From the NCBI GenBank assembly GCA_007922195.1, contig ML681995.1:17942414-18006413 (forward strand): DNA of 64,000 nucleotides, written 5' to 3'. A model generated the notes under the pieces. That model was not told the DNA's origin. It saw only the letters and a program-made list of their open reading frames with translations, and did no database searches. Of the stretch, positions 10,926 to 23,577 are shown in pieces. The DNA comes from Podocnemis expansa. Lineage: Eukaryota > Chordata > Testudines > Podocnemididae. Within the stretch, counting starts at the first letter, position 1. Every line of letters begins with the position of its first letter. A program made the translations under genes and the position numbers.

Positions 10926-12382
10926 CAGGGGTGGCCAAACTTATGGAATTCAAGAGCCTCACAAGTTGATCGTTAAACCTTCAAGAGCCACACGGAGGCA
11001 TATAACCACATACTTTTACCCACTCCAAAACTATTAAGCTTAAAATTCATTGCACACTTTAATTTTATTGTAAAAACAGAACAAATATTGATCCTACTAA
11101 TGTCAGATTCTAATAATTACTTAAGGTTACCAGGAAAACTAGGCCTATACAGTAAAACATTAGCTGTTGCTGGATGTAGAATACTGCAAGCTAGGGGTGC
11201 GTTTTTTTAAAATCTGGGCAGTAACTTGTCAATACAGTTCATAAAAGCTCTCACAGGTGCTGATCCCTAAGTATTGCACAATGTTTTAACAGATTTCATT
11301 GTGGAATACAATGCTTCACAGCACTAAGTTGTGCCAAAAAATGAAAGTAATCTGCATTCAGTTTTAAACTTTGCTCTTCTGTATTTTCGTTTCTTATTAT
11401 TCCACGTCATGTTTAGGACTTGTAAAATACAATTTTATTTTAACAAGAAGTAAACTGCTTTAGGGCCTATGAGAACATCTAAACATGCCACAGCTTCCCA
11501 ACCCTGCTGTGTTCCCCGCCTCCCCAGTCTCTGACCATCCCGCCACTTCTCTGCTGCCTTTTACCATGCTGCTGCTTCTCTTATGTCCCCGACCATGCCA
11601 TAGTTCTCCCCATATCCCTGACCATGGCGCTGCTTTCCTGCCTGCTCCACCCATGCCAAGCTTCCCCCCACCCACCTGACCACGCCTCGCTTCTCTGCCA
11701 TCCCTTACTGACCATGCCGCTGCTTTTCTGCCGGCCCCAACCATGCCGAGCTTCTCTGCCATCCCTGAAGATGTTGCCGCTTCCCTGCCAGCCCCAACCA
11801 TGCCATGCTTCCCATTCCCCAGTCTGACCATGCCACGCTTCCCTGCCAGCTCCAACCAACCATGCCACTGCTTTTCTGCCAGCCTGACCATCCTGCCACT
11901 TCCCTCCCATCTCTGACCATGCTACTGCTTTCCTACAGTCCCTGATCCTGGACACACTGGCCCCCCCATCTGACCATGCCACACTTCTCTGCCGGCTCTG
12001 ACCAAGCTGCGCTTTCCTGACATCTCTGACCATGCCACACTTCCCACCCCCTGGTCTGACCATGCCACGCTTCCCTGATGGCTCCGATGACCATGCCACT
12101 TCTTTTCTGCTGGCCCCTACCATCCTCCTGCTTCCCTTCCATCTCTGACCATGCTGCTGCTTCCCTGCAGTCCCTGACCATGCCACACTGCCCCCCCATC
12201 TGACCATGCTGCGCTTCTCTGCCAGCTCCGACCATACTGCCACTTTCCTGCCGGCTCCAACCATGCCACGCTTCTGCCCCCGTCTCTGACTGTTCCACCC
12301 TTCCTTGCTGTGGTCTTCCTCAAGCCACACTTTTTCTTTCAAGAGCTGCATGTGGCTCACAAGCCACAGTTTGGCACACCTG
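10926..12382. mobile_element. hAT element carrying a long minisatellite
   Basis: The termini CAGGGGTGGCCAAACT and (reverse complement of the right end) CAGGTGTGCCAAACTGTGG are hAT-type inverted repeats. Flanking octamers CTATAGAT and CTCTAGAC match at 6 of 8 positions, consistent with an aged TSD. The left arm (to about 11480) is the same family as 45117-45558. The right arm carries the family's 'aagagctgcatgtggctcacaagccaca' type end. Between them lies an expanded minisatellite. Confidence 0.85.
11485..12330. repeat. Minisatellite, unit roughly 30-35 bases
   Basis: The motif 'accatgccacgcttccctgccagctccg' character repeats with drift more than 20 times. Because the unit lacks minus-strand stops, it yields Trp/Gly/Met-rich open frames of up to 259 codons, which are not proteins. 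Confidence 0.9.
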
Positions 12383-13117
12383 CTCTAGACAGAAACTTGA
12401 TTTAGTAAATGGGCTTTAACCCTTTCTGCAGAAGATGTTTGTCCATGCTGCAAAAGTACAGCAAACTAATTTAAGCACACCACCCTGCTTACCAAAAATG
12501 CTTGGGGCTCAACTTCAGTGCAGAACAAAAGGACTTTGTATTGGAATTTGTTAAAATTAGCAAACTTTGCTCTAGAAAAGTCTTTGACTATAATATCTGG
12601 ACTAATCCTATGAGTTTAATAGCTGGGTTGGTCCTGTAAGTATAAAAGCTGTGAGGTTTGTCCCAGAATTTTAGCCTTCATAATGGTACTTGCTTGGTTC
12701 ATATTTGTGAGTTGTTATAATATTTTGTTAAATACACTGTATAAAATGATATGTTTAGTTACCTAATGAGGGTTCTGAATACTACAGGTATCAGGATAAA
12801 CTCATGCAGTTAATCACACTGAAAAAAAATATAAAAGCCATAACTCTCCACAAGCACTTTATGCTAGATTCCTTGCAGTTCTTGGGTGGTTGAGAGCAAT
12901 TAGCTCTTGGCTAACTGCCTCACAATACACTCAGTTCATTCACTTTTCCCTTGTTATATACACAGCTCAGGCTGAGGGACCTGATGTGAGAGCTGACTAT
13001 GATATGAGGCAGGATAATATGCAATCTAACTTGTAAGTGATGCAATAAGTAATTTGTATGCCTAGCATAGCCTCCACTAAGTATTTTACAAACACAGCTC
13101 ACTAGCAAATAAATAAT

Positions 13118-13245
13118 GTGCCTGTTTTGCAGATGAGGAAACTGAGGCAAAAATATATTTTGTGACTTGTCCATAGAACATCTGTGCAGAGCAGGAAACA
13201 AACGATGGGTCCTCAGATTCTCAGAGTGAGATCCTGGCCCCCTGC
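13118..13245 (-). mobile_element. MIR-type SINE, antisense
   Basis: The core 'gcagatgaggaaactgaggca' followed by a 'gacttgtcc' string and a degraded tRNA-like part is the antisense MIR layout. It is an old fossil copy. Confidence 0.75.
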
Positions 13246-13646
13246 TCTGGCCCCATCCCATATGGTAAAAGGAACAGCCATAGTGGCATAAAAGGGGGAT
13301 CTAAAAGACCCAGTTCTGGCTGGGAGAGACTTTCCCTAAAACAGGGGTACAGCCATAACACTGTTCTCCCCAGTACCCTGAGACCCTGGCTTAGGAGGCA
13401 CAGCTAGGCCAGGTCCCCAGAATGCACCACTCTAGAGTGTCTACCATCCGTAGAACAACCCAAAGAGGTGACCATAATTCAGACGGAAACTGAGTTGTGT
13501 AAGTCACAGTGTGGGGGGCATTGAGTTCAGGCCCTAGAGCAGCCCAGAAGTGGAAAGGCATAAAGGTGGCTTCATGCCCTCTTCCCCTAGGCTCAAAGTT
13601 CTGTGCTGCTCCTTAAAGACGCTCTACAAAATCTCTCTCTCTAGCT

Positions 13647-14752
13647 CAGTGGTTACCAACCTTTTCTCTGCCGTGGCACACCTTGATACCGTCAAATTTT
13701 TTGAGGCAGATCACCATTAAAAACTCATGAATATTTGAATTAACTCAAATTACTTATGAATATTCATGAACCATGGCACAGTGTTTCAGAAATGCTCCTG
13801 TGTGGGGTAGTAGGGGTAGCAGAGCAGGGGTGGCAAAACACGGGAGGTCAGGAGTTGTGTGCAGTGGCAGGAGTGAGTGTGGGGAGCAGAGCAGGGATGG
13901 CAAAAGAGGACGAGGGCAACCGTGAGGGGAACAGCCCAAGGGCGGCAAGAGAGGAGAGAGGAAGGGAGAACAAGAGCGGCTTTGTGGGGGAAAGGGGGGA
14001 ACCTGGGGAGTGGGAGGATAGGGCAGGGGAGCACGGCACAGCCCCCACTTCCCCCTTCTCCACAGTGGCTCCCAGTCACCCAGGGCAAATCCTCACCCCA
14101 CTGCTGCTCCCTCACACCCCAGTAGGTCCCGTCCTCCCCTCCCCCAGCCCCTGTTGCCTGTGATGGACCCTCGCAGCACTGCAGGGGCCAGAACTAGGCC
14201 TCCAGCCCCCAGCTACACACCTCCAACCAAACAGCCACCCCACCCACCAGCTACACACCCTCTGCTGCACATCCACTCCCACCCACCTCTGCTACACACA
14301 CACACCTGCCCCACACAACCCCCAGCAGCCCCACCCCACCCCCAAGGGCCTCACTTGGGCTGTTTGCAGGCTGCCTGACACAAGCTGCTCACCTTGCAGG
14401 GGGAGATTCACACACTCCCAGCCTCCTGCCCCTCTCTCCTGGCTGGGCCTAAGGTGGAGCCACCAGAAAGTTGTGTTTGGGCTGCTCTTGCTATTTTTAG
14501 GGGGATTCCTGGAACTCCCCGTTTTAGTGCCTTCCTCTATTTTTAGGGGGGGCAAAAGGCTGCCTGTCTAAAAATAAGGGGCCCCAGAACTGTGTTCCGG
14601 TGCCTTCCCCTTTACTTTAACCCCTGCCTTTTCTGAGCCCTGCACAGCCCACATGGCTGGGCTGAGCAGGGAGGGAACTTTAACTCCAGCTCTCAGGGAT
14701 GTTCGTGGCACACTTTACCAGCATGCCGCGGCACACTGGTTGGGAACCACTG
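13647..14752 (+). mobile_element. hAT element, copy 1 of a 1.1-kb family
   Basis: The terminal inverted repeats are CAGTGGTTACCAACC and GGTTGGGAACCACTG. A perfect 8-bp TSD, CTCTAGCT, flanks them (13639-13646 and 14753-14760). The interior is GC-rich and non-coding. It shares its whole layout with 18501-19659 in the opposite orientation: an AT-rich 'catgaatattcatgaaccatggcacagtgtttcagaaatgct' type left part, then a GC-rich centre. Confidence 0.95.
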
Positions 14753-15022
14753 CTCTAGCTTATTCCTTAACACCAAAACAATTCTTCCTCTTTCACATAC
14801 AACAGTGCATCTTGTGATGCTGTGTCATGCCTTTAATGTTATGCTTCACGGTTCATCTGATGTATGCTTACATCATCTCCTGAGCTGAGACACCTAAACC
14901 TGGTCAAATCTGAAGTTTTACAAGATCTGTAAGTCCAGGTTCAAAAAGGGAAGCAAAACAAATCTGACTTTGTTACCTTACTCAGGTGCATTAACTACTC
15001 AGTATCTTGACACCACATAATG

Positions 15023-15232
15023 CAGGGGTCTCAAACTCAAATCACCACGAGGGCCGCATGAGGACTAGCACAGGGCCCGATGAGGACTAGTATTTCAGCC
15101 CAAGGGCTGCACCACTGAAACATTTTTATCCAACGATATTGCAAATATTGGTAACAATAGTGTCGTTGCAGGCCACAGGAAATAGCTTTAGGGGCCATAT
15201 GTGGCCCATGGGCCATGTGTTTGTGATCCCTG
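15023..15232. mobile_element. hAT MITE (210 bp)
   Basis: The termini CAGGGGTCTCAAAC and GTTTGTGATCCCTG are inverted repeats. Flanking octamers ACATAATG and ATATAATG match at 7 of 8. It is the same family as 35696-35879. Confidence 0.9.
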
Positions 15233-16139
15233 ATATAATGGGAGGGCGAGTGAGTGGGTGGGTTGGCTGATTTGTTTGTGTGGGTATATCACATAGCAGC
15301 TGCAGCAAAGAAATAACTTGGTCAGCCACTCAGAGAGAGTCTTCCCTTCATGGGTGGTGGCTGCAATCTCTAATACAACTGAGATAACATTGCTTCTAAG
15401 ATCTAATTGCCTCCATATTCAATTAAACAAAATTTATACAACCATTAATAATAGTGTTGTATGGTGACTGCGAATTATACTGTCCTAACTAACAATGTAA
15501 TATTGAACTTGTATACTAAATGAAAAATGCCTTCACTGTAGTTCCTTAGTTGTTACAGTGCCTGAATTTATTGCACAATTCTTGGATCTGAAGGATATCA
15601 ATATTATGGACCTTTTTAGGTTAATATGTGTTTTTAATAACTACTGTGTATGAACACTTAATCTGCAATGTTATCACTGTTATTTAGAGAGGATAGATAT
15701 ATTTTTACTATGTAGTGGTTATGTTGCTACATGGATATAAAACTTTATTTCATAAAACTTTTCTTCTTTTCATAAAACTTCTTTAGCTAAAAAGATGTTT
15801 ATTTTATTACTACACAATCATACTGCTATTCTCAACGTATTTCCCCCTTTTAAAATCAGCTGTCAAACATAAACATCAAGTTACATAGCTTTGAACTTTC
15901 AAATCATTGCCTAATTTTGTAAATGTTATTATGAATTCTTACTTATACTAAAAAATTAAATTCATAAATTAAACCTGAACTCAACAAAAAAGCCACTGCC
16001 AATATTTGTCAACATTTATGTAGTCTCATTAGTGTTACCACTCACTCACTGTTCCAAAGCAAAGTACATATCGACTACACTTCAATATAAGCAGCGCGAA
16101 GTCATTCTACTTGCATGTAATGAGCCAAATCCTCTTTAG

Positions 16140-16270
16140 TTATACATGGGGTAGTGATGCACAGAGAGATTAAGTGATTTGCTCAGGATCTCACACGGTA
16201 ACTTTCGCAGAGCTAGGAACTGAACATTGGTTCCCAGACTAATGCTTACGCCACTGGCCATCCTCGCTAT
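16140..16270 (-). mobile_element. MIR-type SINE, antisense
   Basis: The order 'gcacagagagattaagtgatttgctcaggatctcacac', then 'gcagagctaggaactgaa', then 'cttacgccactggcc' is the antisense MIR order from core to tRNA-related head. Confidence 0.8.
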
Positions 16271-16339
16271 ACAGTTGTACAAGTGTAACTGAGCAGAATT
16301 TGGCCCTATACCGAAAGTGTTACCACAGATGGTTCAATG

Positions 16340-16600
16340 TGTCGTACATGATGTTATCTAAAGAATATATAGAGGATGGGGATCAATTGTTCTGCATCTT
16401 TATTGAAGGTAGGACAAGAAATAATTGGCTTAACCTAAATTGCCCTTGCTGCAGATTAAGTGTTAAGAAAAAAACTTTCTAACTATCTGGGTAATTAGTC
16501 TCTAGAATAGACTCCAGTGGAGCTTGTAGAAGCCCCGTCAGTGAAGGTTTTTAAGAGAGTGTGCAGTGTGTGGAAGGGGTGATAATTCAGGAAGTTTAGT
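16340..16600 (+). mobile_element. Old CR1 3' fragment
   Basis: A reading of the last CR1 coding segment is visible (EDGDQLFCIFIEGRTRNN), followed by 'aaaaaaactttctaactat' and a 'gaaggtttttaagag' string, the CR1 3' pattern. Stops and divergence show that it is dead. Confidence 0.7.
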
Positions 16601-17577
16601 TGAGTGTATGATGAACTGGTACAGAAGAAAACTAAGACCTTTCCCTGCCTGCAAAACCTTGGCTTATTTGCTATCCAGAATTGAATCTGGAATGAGTATT
16701 TGGATTTAAAAAGTAAACAAACTTCTGGCTGACAGTGGAAACAGAAATGCAAATAGGCTGTGAGGTAGACTGCAGTGAAGTTTTCAGGCCAATTGTATTG
16801 AGTAAACAGGTTGAGATTATAGATTGGATTGCTCCAGATCTGAAGTTCCCCAAAGAACAATGGTGTTCACCTCTGGGATTTGGGGTCAAGACTGTCTATG
16901 TTTTTTGGCTAGTTCAGCTAAGATTTGGATAAACATCTGTCAGGGGCCAGATCATCAGCTGGTAGAAATCAGCATTGTACTGTTGAGTTCAATAGATCTG
17001 TGTCAAACCAGCTAAAGATTTGGCATCTGAACTTCTCTGTGCTCATCCTGATTGAATCCAAGCTCTTAAACTTACAAAGTTTGCCAATCATTTGTTCTCC
17101 TGAAACTACTTAACCACCATTTCTAGAAAACATGCATCTCTCTGAATAACTGAGGCTGACATGCTGTCAACATTGTGCCGTGCATCCGCATGACAGTGAC
17201 TACAGAGGATTAGTTTCTTTTTGTTGTATAGAAATTATAGCTATTTACTCAGTTTACATATTTTACTCAGTTTACGTATTTTTTCAAAAGCAACGTGATA
17301 TTAACTCTGAAACATGAACAAGTTACCTGTGATGTAAAAAAATATTTACGCTGGTATTCACTGTAATGTATGATCTGTCCATGGCAAACCTACTCTGAGA
17401 CCATCATATAACTGACATATTTCAAAGTGACCCCAAGCCAGCCTTGAGAAAGGCAGCTAAATTTTTTCACCCATGTGTTTGCGTGTGCAAAACCTCAGAT
17501 TTGTGTGCACATATTGCAGTTGAATATGTAGGCCATTGAGATAGTTAATTACCAGACTTCTCAGGTGTGGTGGCTCT

Positions 17578-17703
17578 TTTAGGGTGATCAGATGTCCTGA
17601 TTTTATAGGCCCAGTCTCAATAGTTGGCATTTTGTCCCATGTAGGCAGCCACCTCTCTATTACCCCACACTTCCATCCTGCTTTTTCACACTTGCAGCAT
17701 AGT
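17578..17703. mobile_element. MITE fragment with a TAGGGTGATCAGATGTCC end
   Basis: The start TTTAGGGTGATCAGATGTCC, a 'tgattttataggcccagtctc' centre and a 'tttttcacacttgc' end match a terminal-inverted MITE type I associate with turtles and crocodilians. A related start (CTAGGGTTACCAGATGTC) occurs at about 3642. The right terminal repeat is lost. Confidence 0.55.
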
Positions 17704-18500
17704 TTATATATATAAATCAAGTTGTGTGTGTGGAAACCGTAGGCACATTTAGTAAAGCTAACTTGAATCTGTAAATCTACTATATAGAGTTGGCTCAAGA
17801 CAGGGCCCTTTTTGTGATCTGCTCACATAGTAAAGAGACAAAACTGAGTCAAACTCTACTCAATTTCAGGAAAAGAACATGAATAATTTCAGAGTCCGTT
17901 CTTACTCCTGAGTTGCCCTGCCAATTTTTGTAATATTTACACTCCTGCTTCCCTGTTAACTATTTCTATCCCTGTTGCTACCTAGAAGACTCTCATAAGC
18001 AGGGATAAATGCAGGGATTAAAGTAAGCCAGAACACCCTGGCTTTGTGTGGAGCTGCCCACAAATCTGACAGGCCAGGATTCTGGGGCCTAGATTCCAGA
18101 ATCCAGAAAAATTGGGCCCACACATTCATGAGGGGGCCCAGAGATTAGGATGGTGCCAGGGCCCCTCACATTATACTTTGACCACTGGCTAAATGATTGA
18201 CTGATTAGTCAATTAAGGGGCTGTCAAATGCATCAAATGTAACAAATAAGAAAAAGAGACTTCTCTGCTTTCCATTGACAGTAATACAAAGTATTTCTTG
18301 CAACAACATTCTTGTAATGTTTAAATAGTTGTGTGCATGAGATCTGCCCTAGTATCACATGTAATGGCCTCTGCATGCGCATTTCTTTTCCTAAAACACT
18401 CTCCCTACGTCCAAAATAGATACTGAGGCCTTCTCTATGTGCAAAAATTGCACAATTTAACAGCATACTTGGAAGAATAACCACCTACTATGGATTATAC

Positions 18501-19659
18501 CTGTGGTTTCCAACCAGTGTGCCGGGGCACACTGGTGTGCCACAGCAACACCCTAAGTGTGCCCTGAGCATCCGCAAGAGCTGGGATTAAAGTTCCCTCC
18601 TTGCTCAGCCCAGCCACGTGGGGTATGCAGGGCTAGGAAAAAGCAGGGTTTAAAGTAAGGGGGAAGGCACTGGACCACAGTTTGGGGGCCCCATATTTTT
18701 AGGAAGGCAGCCTTCTGGGGCCCCAAAAATATAGAGGAAGGCACGAGCAACTGGAATGCAGAGTTCCAGTGGCTCCACCTTAAGCCCAGCCAGCAGAGAG
18801 CTGCGGGAGGCAGGGAGTGTGTGAATCTCCCTCTCTAGGGCTGAGCAGCTTGTGTCAGGCAGCCTGCAAACAGCCCAGATAAGGGCTTTGGTGGGGAGGG
18901 CTGCTGGGGCTTGTGTGGGCAGGTGTGTGTGTAGCAGAGGTGGGTGGGAGTGGTTGTGTAGTTGAGGGTGTGTAGCTGGGGTTGTGGGGTGGCTGGTTGA
19001 TTGGGAGTGTGTATATCTGGGGGGTGGAGTGGCTGTGTATGTGGGGAGGGGTGTAGCTAGGGGGTGGCGTGGCTGTGGGGGGGTGTAGCTGGGGGCTGGA
19101 GGCCTAGTTCTGGCCCCTGCGGTGCTGGGAGGGTCCATCACAGGCAGCAGGGGGCTGGGGGAGAGGAGGACAGGACCCACTGGGGTGGGAGGGAGCAGCA
19201 GTGGGGTGAGGATTTGCCTTGGGTGGCAGGGAGCCACTGTGGAGAAGGGGGAAGTGGGTGCTGCAACATGATCCCCTGCCCTACCTTCCCACTCCCCAGG
19301 TTCCCCCCTTTCCCCCACAAAGCCACTCTTGTTCTCCCTTCCTCTCTTCTCTCTTGCCACCCTTCGGCTGTTCCCCACATGGCTGTCCTTGTCCTCTTTT
19401 GCCCCCCCCGCTCTGCTCTGCTCCCCAGACTCACTCCTGCCACTGCACATGACTCCTGAGCTCCCGTGTTTTGCTACCCCTGCTCTGCTACCCCTACTAC
19501 CCCACATAGCAGCATTTCTGAAACACTGTGCCATGGTTCATGAATATTCATAGGTCATTAAGTTAATTTGAATATTCATGAGTTTTTTATGGTGGTGTGC
19601 CTCGAAAAATTTGAAAGTATCAAAGTGTGCCATGGCAGAGAAAAGGTTGGGAACCACTG
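18501..19659 (-). mobile_element. hAT element, copy 2 of the 1.1-kb family, inverted
   Basis: The ends CTGTGGTTTCCAACC and GGTTGGGAACCACTG are inverted repeats. A perfect 8-bp TSD, GATTATAC, flanks them (18493-18500 and 19660-19667). Relative to 13647-14752 it is reversed, so the two form a roughly 1.1-kb inverted pair 3.7 kb apart. The 294-codon minus-strand frame inside it is not a gene. Confidence 0.95.
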
Positions 19660-19715
19660 GATTATACTGATAGAAACATGCTTATGCTAGTATGACTGAT
19701 TCTGTAAAGGATGGG

Positions 19716-20520
19716 TGTGACAGGGTGGATACACCCTGCACTAAATCAGCCCATTATAGACTAGAGAAGGAGGGAGTCCCACCCCTTAGGCCCTGCTGGG
19801 CATGCTCAGGCTGCTGTCCAGGTATAAAAGGCTGCGGCTCACCTCAGTCTGGGCTGACCGATGAAGAGGAAGGATGCACACTGGAAGCTCCTGACCTGAA
19901 GCTGCATCAGCCACAACCTTTGGGAGACTGATTCTAGAGGGAGCCTGGAGGAAGGTCTGCCCCATGATGAGTATCCTGAGGCTATCATCCAGGCATCTGC
20001 TGCAGCCAGCTAACCCTGAGATCTTGCAGGGAACCACCAGTGGCTATTCCCAGGTAGTAAGTAGCCCAGGGGGATCAAACGGGTGAGCTGTGGGTAGAAT
20101 GTAAGACCAGTTGATGTGTTCTGGTTTGGATCCCAGCTGACTCGGTGCCAAAACCATGGCACCCATAGGCTGGGGCTCAGTGGAGCAGGAGGGCCTGAGC
20201 CCTCCTACCTGGTACTGTGCTCCACAGGAGATGCTTTTATATAGAAACTCTGGGGCTACTAGGCCATACTGCCTTGAGCTGAAGGCTGTCTTTGGACTCA
20301 GTATAGAGACTCTAGGGCTACTAGGCCATTCTACCTTGATCTGAGGGCTGTGTTTGGGCTCTGGATATGGACTCTGAGGCCACTAGGCCATACTGCCCTA
20401 ACTGAAAGACAGGGTGTTTGTGAGGATATTGTGTGCTAGAGTTTGTGAGGACCCTCTCCCTGCACATACCCCTGGCATTTTCCCCACCAAGGGGCACTAG
20501 GAAGAGCCTGCCCTGCTACA
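19716..20520 (+). mobile_element. Solo LTR (805 bp)
   Basis: It begins TGTGACAGGGTGG and ends CCCTGCTACA, giving the TG...CA ends of an LTR. A perfect 5-bp TSD, ATGGG, lies at 19711-19715 and 20521-20525. A TATA-like box (GGTATAAAAGG) sits at about 19820. There is no second LTR or internal region, so this is a recombined solo LTR. The 5-bp TSD fits either an ERVL-like retrovirus or a Ty3/gypsy element, and I cannot decide between them. Confidence 0.92.
20240..20415. repeat. Tandem repeat inside the solo LTR, about 75 bp x 2.5
   Basis: The motif 'gggctactaggccatactgcc' followed by 'ctgaagg...tttggactc' occurs three times with modest divergence, near 20250, 20315 and 20380. Confidence 0.85.
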
Positions 20521-21082
20521 ATGGGGGATATACTAGATGTGTCCAAATCACCAGCACAACTGCTCCCAAGCTAGTGGTTGTACAGAAATAACTATTCCCA
20601 TTTAAAAAAAATCACACCCCTAGCTGATGTGACTAAACTGGTACAAAATCTGTGTGTAGATCAGTCCCAAAACTTTGGAATTAGGTCATATTTGAAAGCA
20701 TGTTAGCTAAAGTAATTTTAATCACAACTTGACATTTAATATAGGGACTATTAACACTACGGCTGGCTGAAAATGTAAAATTATTTTTGCTATACATTTT
20801 TTAAAAAATTCAGCCACTCTATACATGGGTTGAAATGTAAAAAGAAAATGTTCCTGAATAGTGTGAAAATATTTAACTCTATTTAAACAGTTTTAAACAT
20901 GTATAAGCTGGTGTGTGCTGATTCTAAGTGGGAGTCCAAGGTTGACTATGTCTTCAACCAGCTAAAATAAAACCTGCCAAAAGCAATCACTCATAGGTAT
21001 GAACAAAAGTGGCTGCTTGTAAGTGATGGTCTGTCTTCAAAGATTTGCAGACCAGAGAGTTGTGGTGTTCTGTGGTCTCTGC

Positions 21083-21378
21083 CAGGGGCATTGCTGGCCA
21101 TGGGCACTCCAGGGCACGTGCCCCGAACCCCGGGACCAGTGCCCTGGATCTCCGGCCCAATCAGGCTGGAGATCCGGGGCCCGGCCCACACCGGGGATGT
21201 GGGGACTGGCTGCCCGTGGCCGTGGGGCCCCTGTTCCCAGCCAGGGATGCGGGGCCTGGCCACCCACGGCGGTGCGGCAGCGCCTGGCCCTGTCCCCAGC
21301 CAGGGGGTGGGGCCTGTGGGCTGAGGGCGGGGCCTGGGCCCATGCCCTGGGTCCCTCCCCCAGCCAGCGACACCCCTG
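21083..21378. mobile_element. GC-rich hAT MITE (296 bp)
   Basis: The termini CAGGGGCATTGCTGGC and GCCAGCGACACCCCTG are 16-bp inverted repeats with few mismatches. Flanking octamers GTCTCTGC and ATCTCTGC match at 7 of 8. The interior is very GC-rich with repeated 'ccagccaggg' and 'ggggcctg' blocks, giving spurious open frames on both strands. Confidence 0.9.
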
Positions 21379-23577
21379 ATCTCTGCAAATAGTCACTCAG
21401 GACAGATGATCTCTAAGGCAGATTTTATTGTAGCACATTTTCAGAGTGTTCCTGGGTGTCCACTAGGTGCTAAATTGGGTTAAAATCCTGTCAAATTGTG
21501 TCTGAAAACACATTAGTTCATTTCCTAGTCCGTACAAGACTGACACACAGCTATGTGTAATGGTGCTGATTTCTTTAGAAGAGAATGAGCACATCCCATT
21601 GCAGTTAGGTTCTGCAACACAGATTTTGGGTGGCACAAAAAATTGCATCCCAGGTCGCACTTACATCATGAAATTCAGTGCCTGCCCTGTCCTTTAGACT
21701 GCCTTTTTACATCAGCTGTTTGTTACAGGAAGTTAAGAGTTCAGCTCTCTTTGTAAATTGCCACATAGCTCCTGTTTTACACGTGTCCTCAAGCACTCAA
21801 ATTTCATATGAAAACTGCAGATTGTAAAATAACTTTGTAGTCCGAGCAACACCAGTAGATTTTTGGTGTGCAGCCAGGCTAGTCTGTACACTTGCAAAAC
21901 ACACAAAATAGCGTCAAGGGCCAAACTTTCAGACAGGATCTGCTTGCTGTATCCAGTTTACATCCACAAATCCTCTTAGCATGTGCAGATTTAGCAAGGC
22001 ATATTTCATGGCATCCAACACCAAAGCACCTGTTCACACTACATCCAGAGAAACCATCCATCCTGTCCCCTTGAGAGGCTGGGGGAAGGGCTGCTGGCAG
22101 AAAAACTAATATCCCTGCAATGCCAATACTAGCTCTAATCAGCATTCTGCTGGAACTGAGAACCAATTAGCTGCTCAGCCCAGGGACTACTGGCTTCTGT
22201 GTAAACAGCACCATCTGGGGCAAAGCTAGCAGGAGAGCAATATAAAAGATGCAGTTGAGTCTGGTGCTGTGGGGGAGGGAAATGGGAGGAATCCCAGATT
22301 TATTTTATTTTTGTGCTTGAGATTTTTTGCTGCTACTAAGTGTTGCCATCCTCAGCAGATGCTTGTTCTGCTTATGTGCACAAGTTGGTTTGGATACTCC
22401 CATGTTCCTTCAGAGTCTTGTCTGCTTAGTTAACTGACAAAAAATATGGCTGTCTGCGCTGTGCAGCACATGTAGCCAGCTGGCAAAGAACAGAGCTAGC
22501 ATCTACTTTTCTTTGGACATCAGCAGCTCCAGAACTTTCATGTTTGATTTCTGAAATGCAAAGGGAAAATCTTAATATTCCTGATGATTATCCTAACTGC
22601 ATCTTATTATTCTGGTGCCTCAATGCATTATATTCCCCGTATTCAGTGGAAGGGCTATGTTGTCCATATGTTGTGTTATGTTTTAGTTTTTTAATCCGTG
22701 CTTGGGAAATTTTTTTAATGCAAAATCTTGTGTGTGAGTTTTGAAGCCGATCTTTTTCTGATTAAGTTGTCTTTGTAGCAGAGCACAGGCAAAGAGATTT
22801 AGGAATCCTTTTCCCATGCTGTGTCAGGCAGTGTCCCATCTCACCTCTGTGCATGACCATGGTTGGGACAATCGCAGACAGATTCTCAATTAAATAAGAT
22901 TTGTTTAATTGCCTATGTGTCAGAACTATATAAGTGGATTTTGGAGATTTTGTCTCAGCACTGTTCTTGTCCCATACCACTGCAAAACAAACACATAAGT
23001 TCATTTGCTGAACATTTGCTTTCTGCAGATGCTTGTGTGAGAAAACCCTTGTGCCTTGAGCTAAAAGGCCCATGAGACTGGCTAAAGCAAATGCATTTTT
23101 TTCATTTAAACTCATGATTGTCCAAGTCCAGCTTTGAAAATGAGGCCCGGAGCAGTGGGAGGCACACAAAATAGGTGCAGGTAGCACAACTGCTCACTTA
23201 GGTGAGTATCTGGAATGTACCCTCTGCCCTTCTTGTGTGAGGTAATGTGAATATGGACACAAACTGATGTGTGCAAATGTGCATACAAAATATTGTCTTG
23301 GAAGTTAATATATCCCACTGCCACATATAGTCAGTAGATGTATGTCTAAAGGGATGCCAAATGAAACAAACCTGTTCACCCTTTCAAGGGTGCAGAAAAT
23401 ATTTGCTGATGTTAGAGACCTCATTAAAGCTGACAGGTCTAAAACTGGATGCATGAAGTGGATGTTCATTTGGAGGTTCCCCTGTTCACACAGCATGGTT
23501 TTCTTTCTTATTTGCCTGTTTGCTCTGTTCTTGATATATTCAAGAATCCTGCTTTCAACAAAAAAATGAGGCTACTT

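Noticed and set aside
11581..12360. 259-codon minus-strand open frame rich in Met, Trp and Gly
   Set aside because: It is a translation of the minisatellite inside a hAT element. Other frames over the same array are also open, and the residues follow the DNA repeat.
18650..19534. 294-codon minus-strand open frame, Pro/Thr/Ser-rich at its end
   Set aside because: It lies wholly inside a TSD-flanked non-autonomous hAT element with skewed GC. The sister copy at 13647-14752 does not conserve the frame.
21023..21396. Several overlapping frames of 75-119 codons on both strands
   Set aside because: Composition effect of a 296-bp GC-rich MITE with clear ends and TSD.
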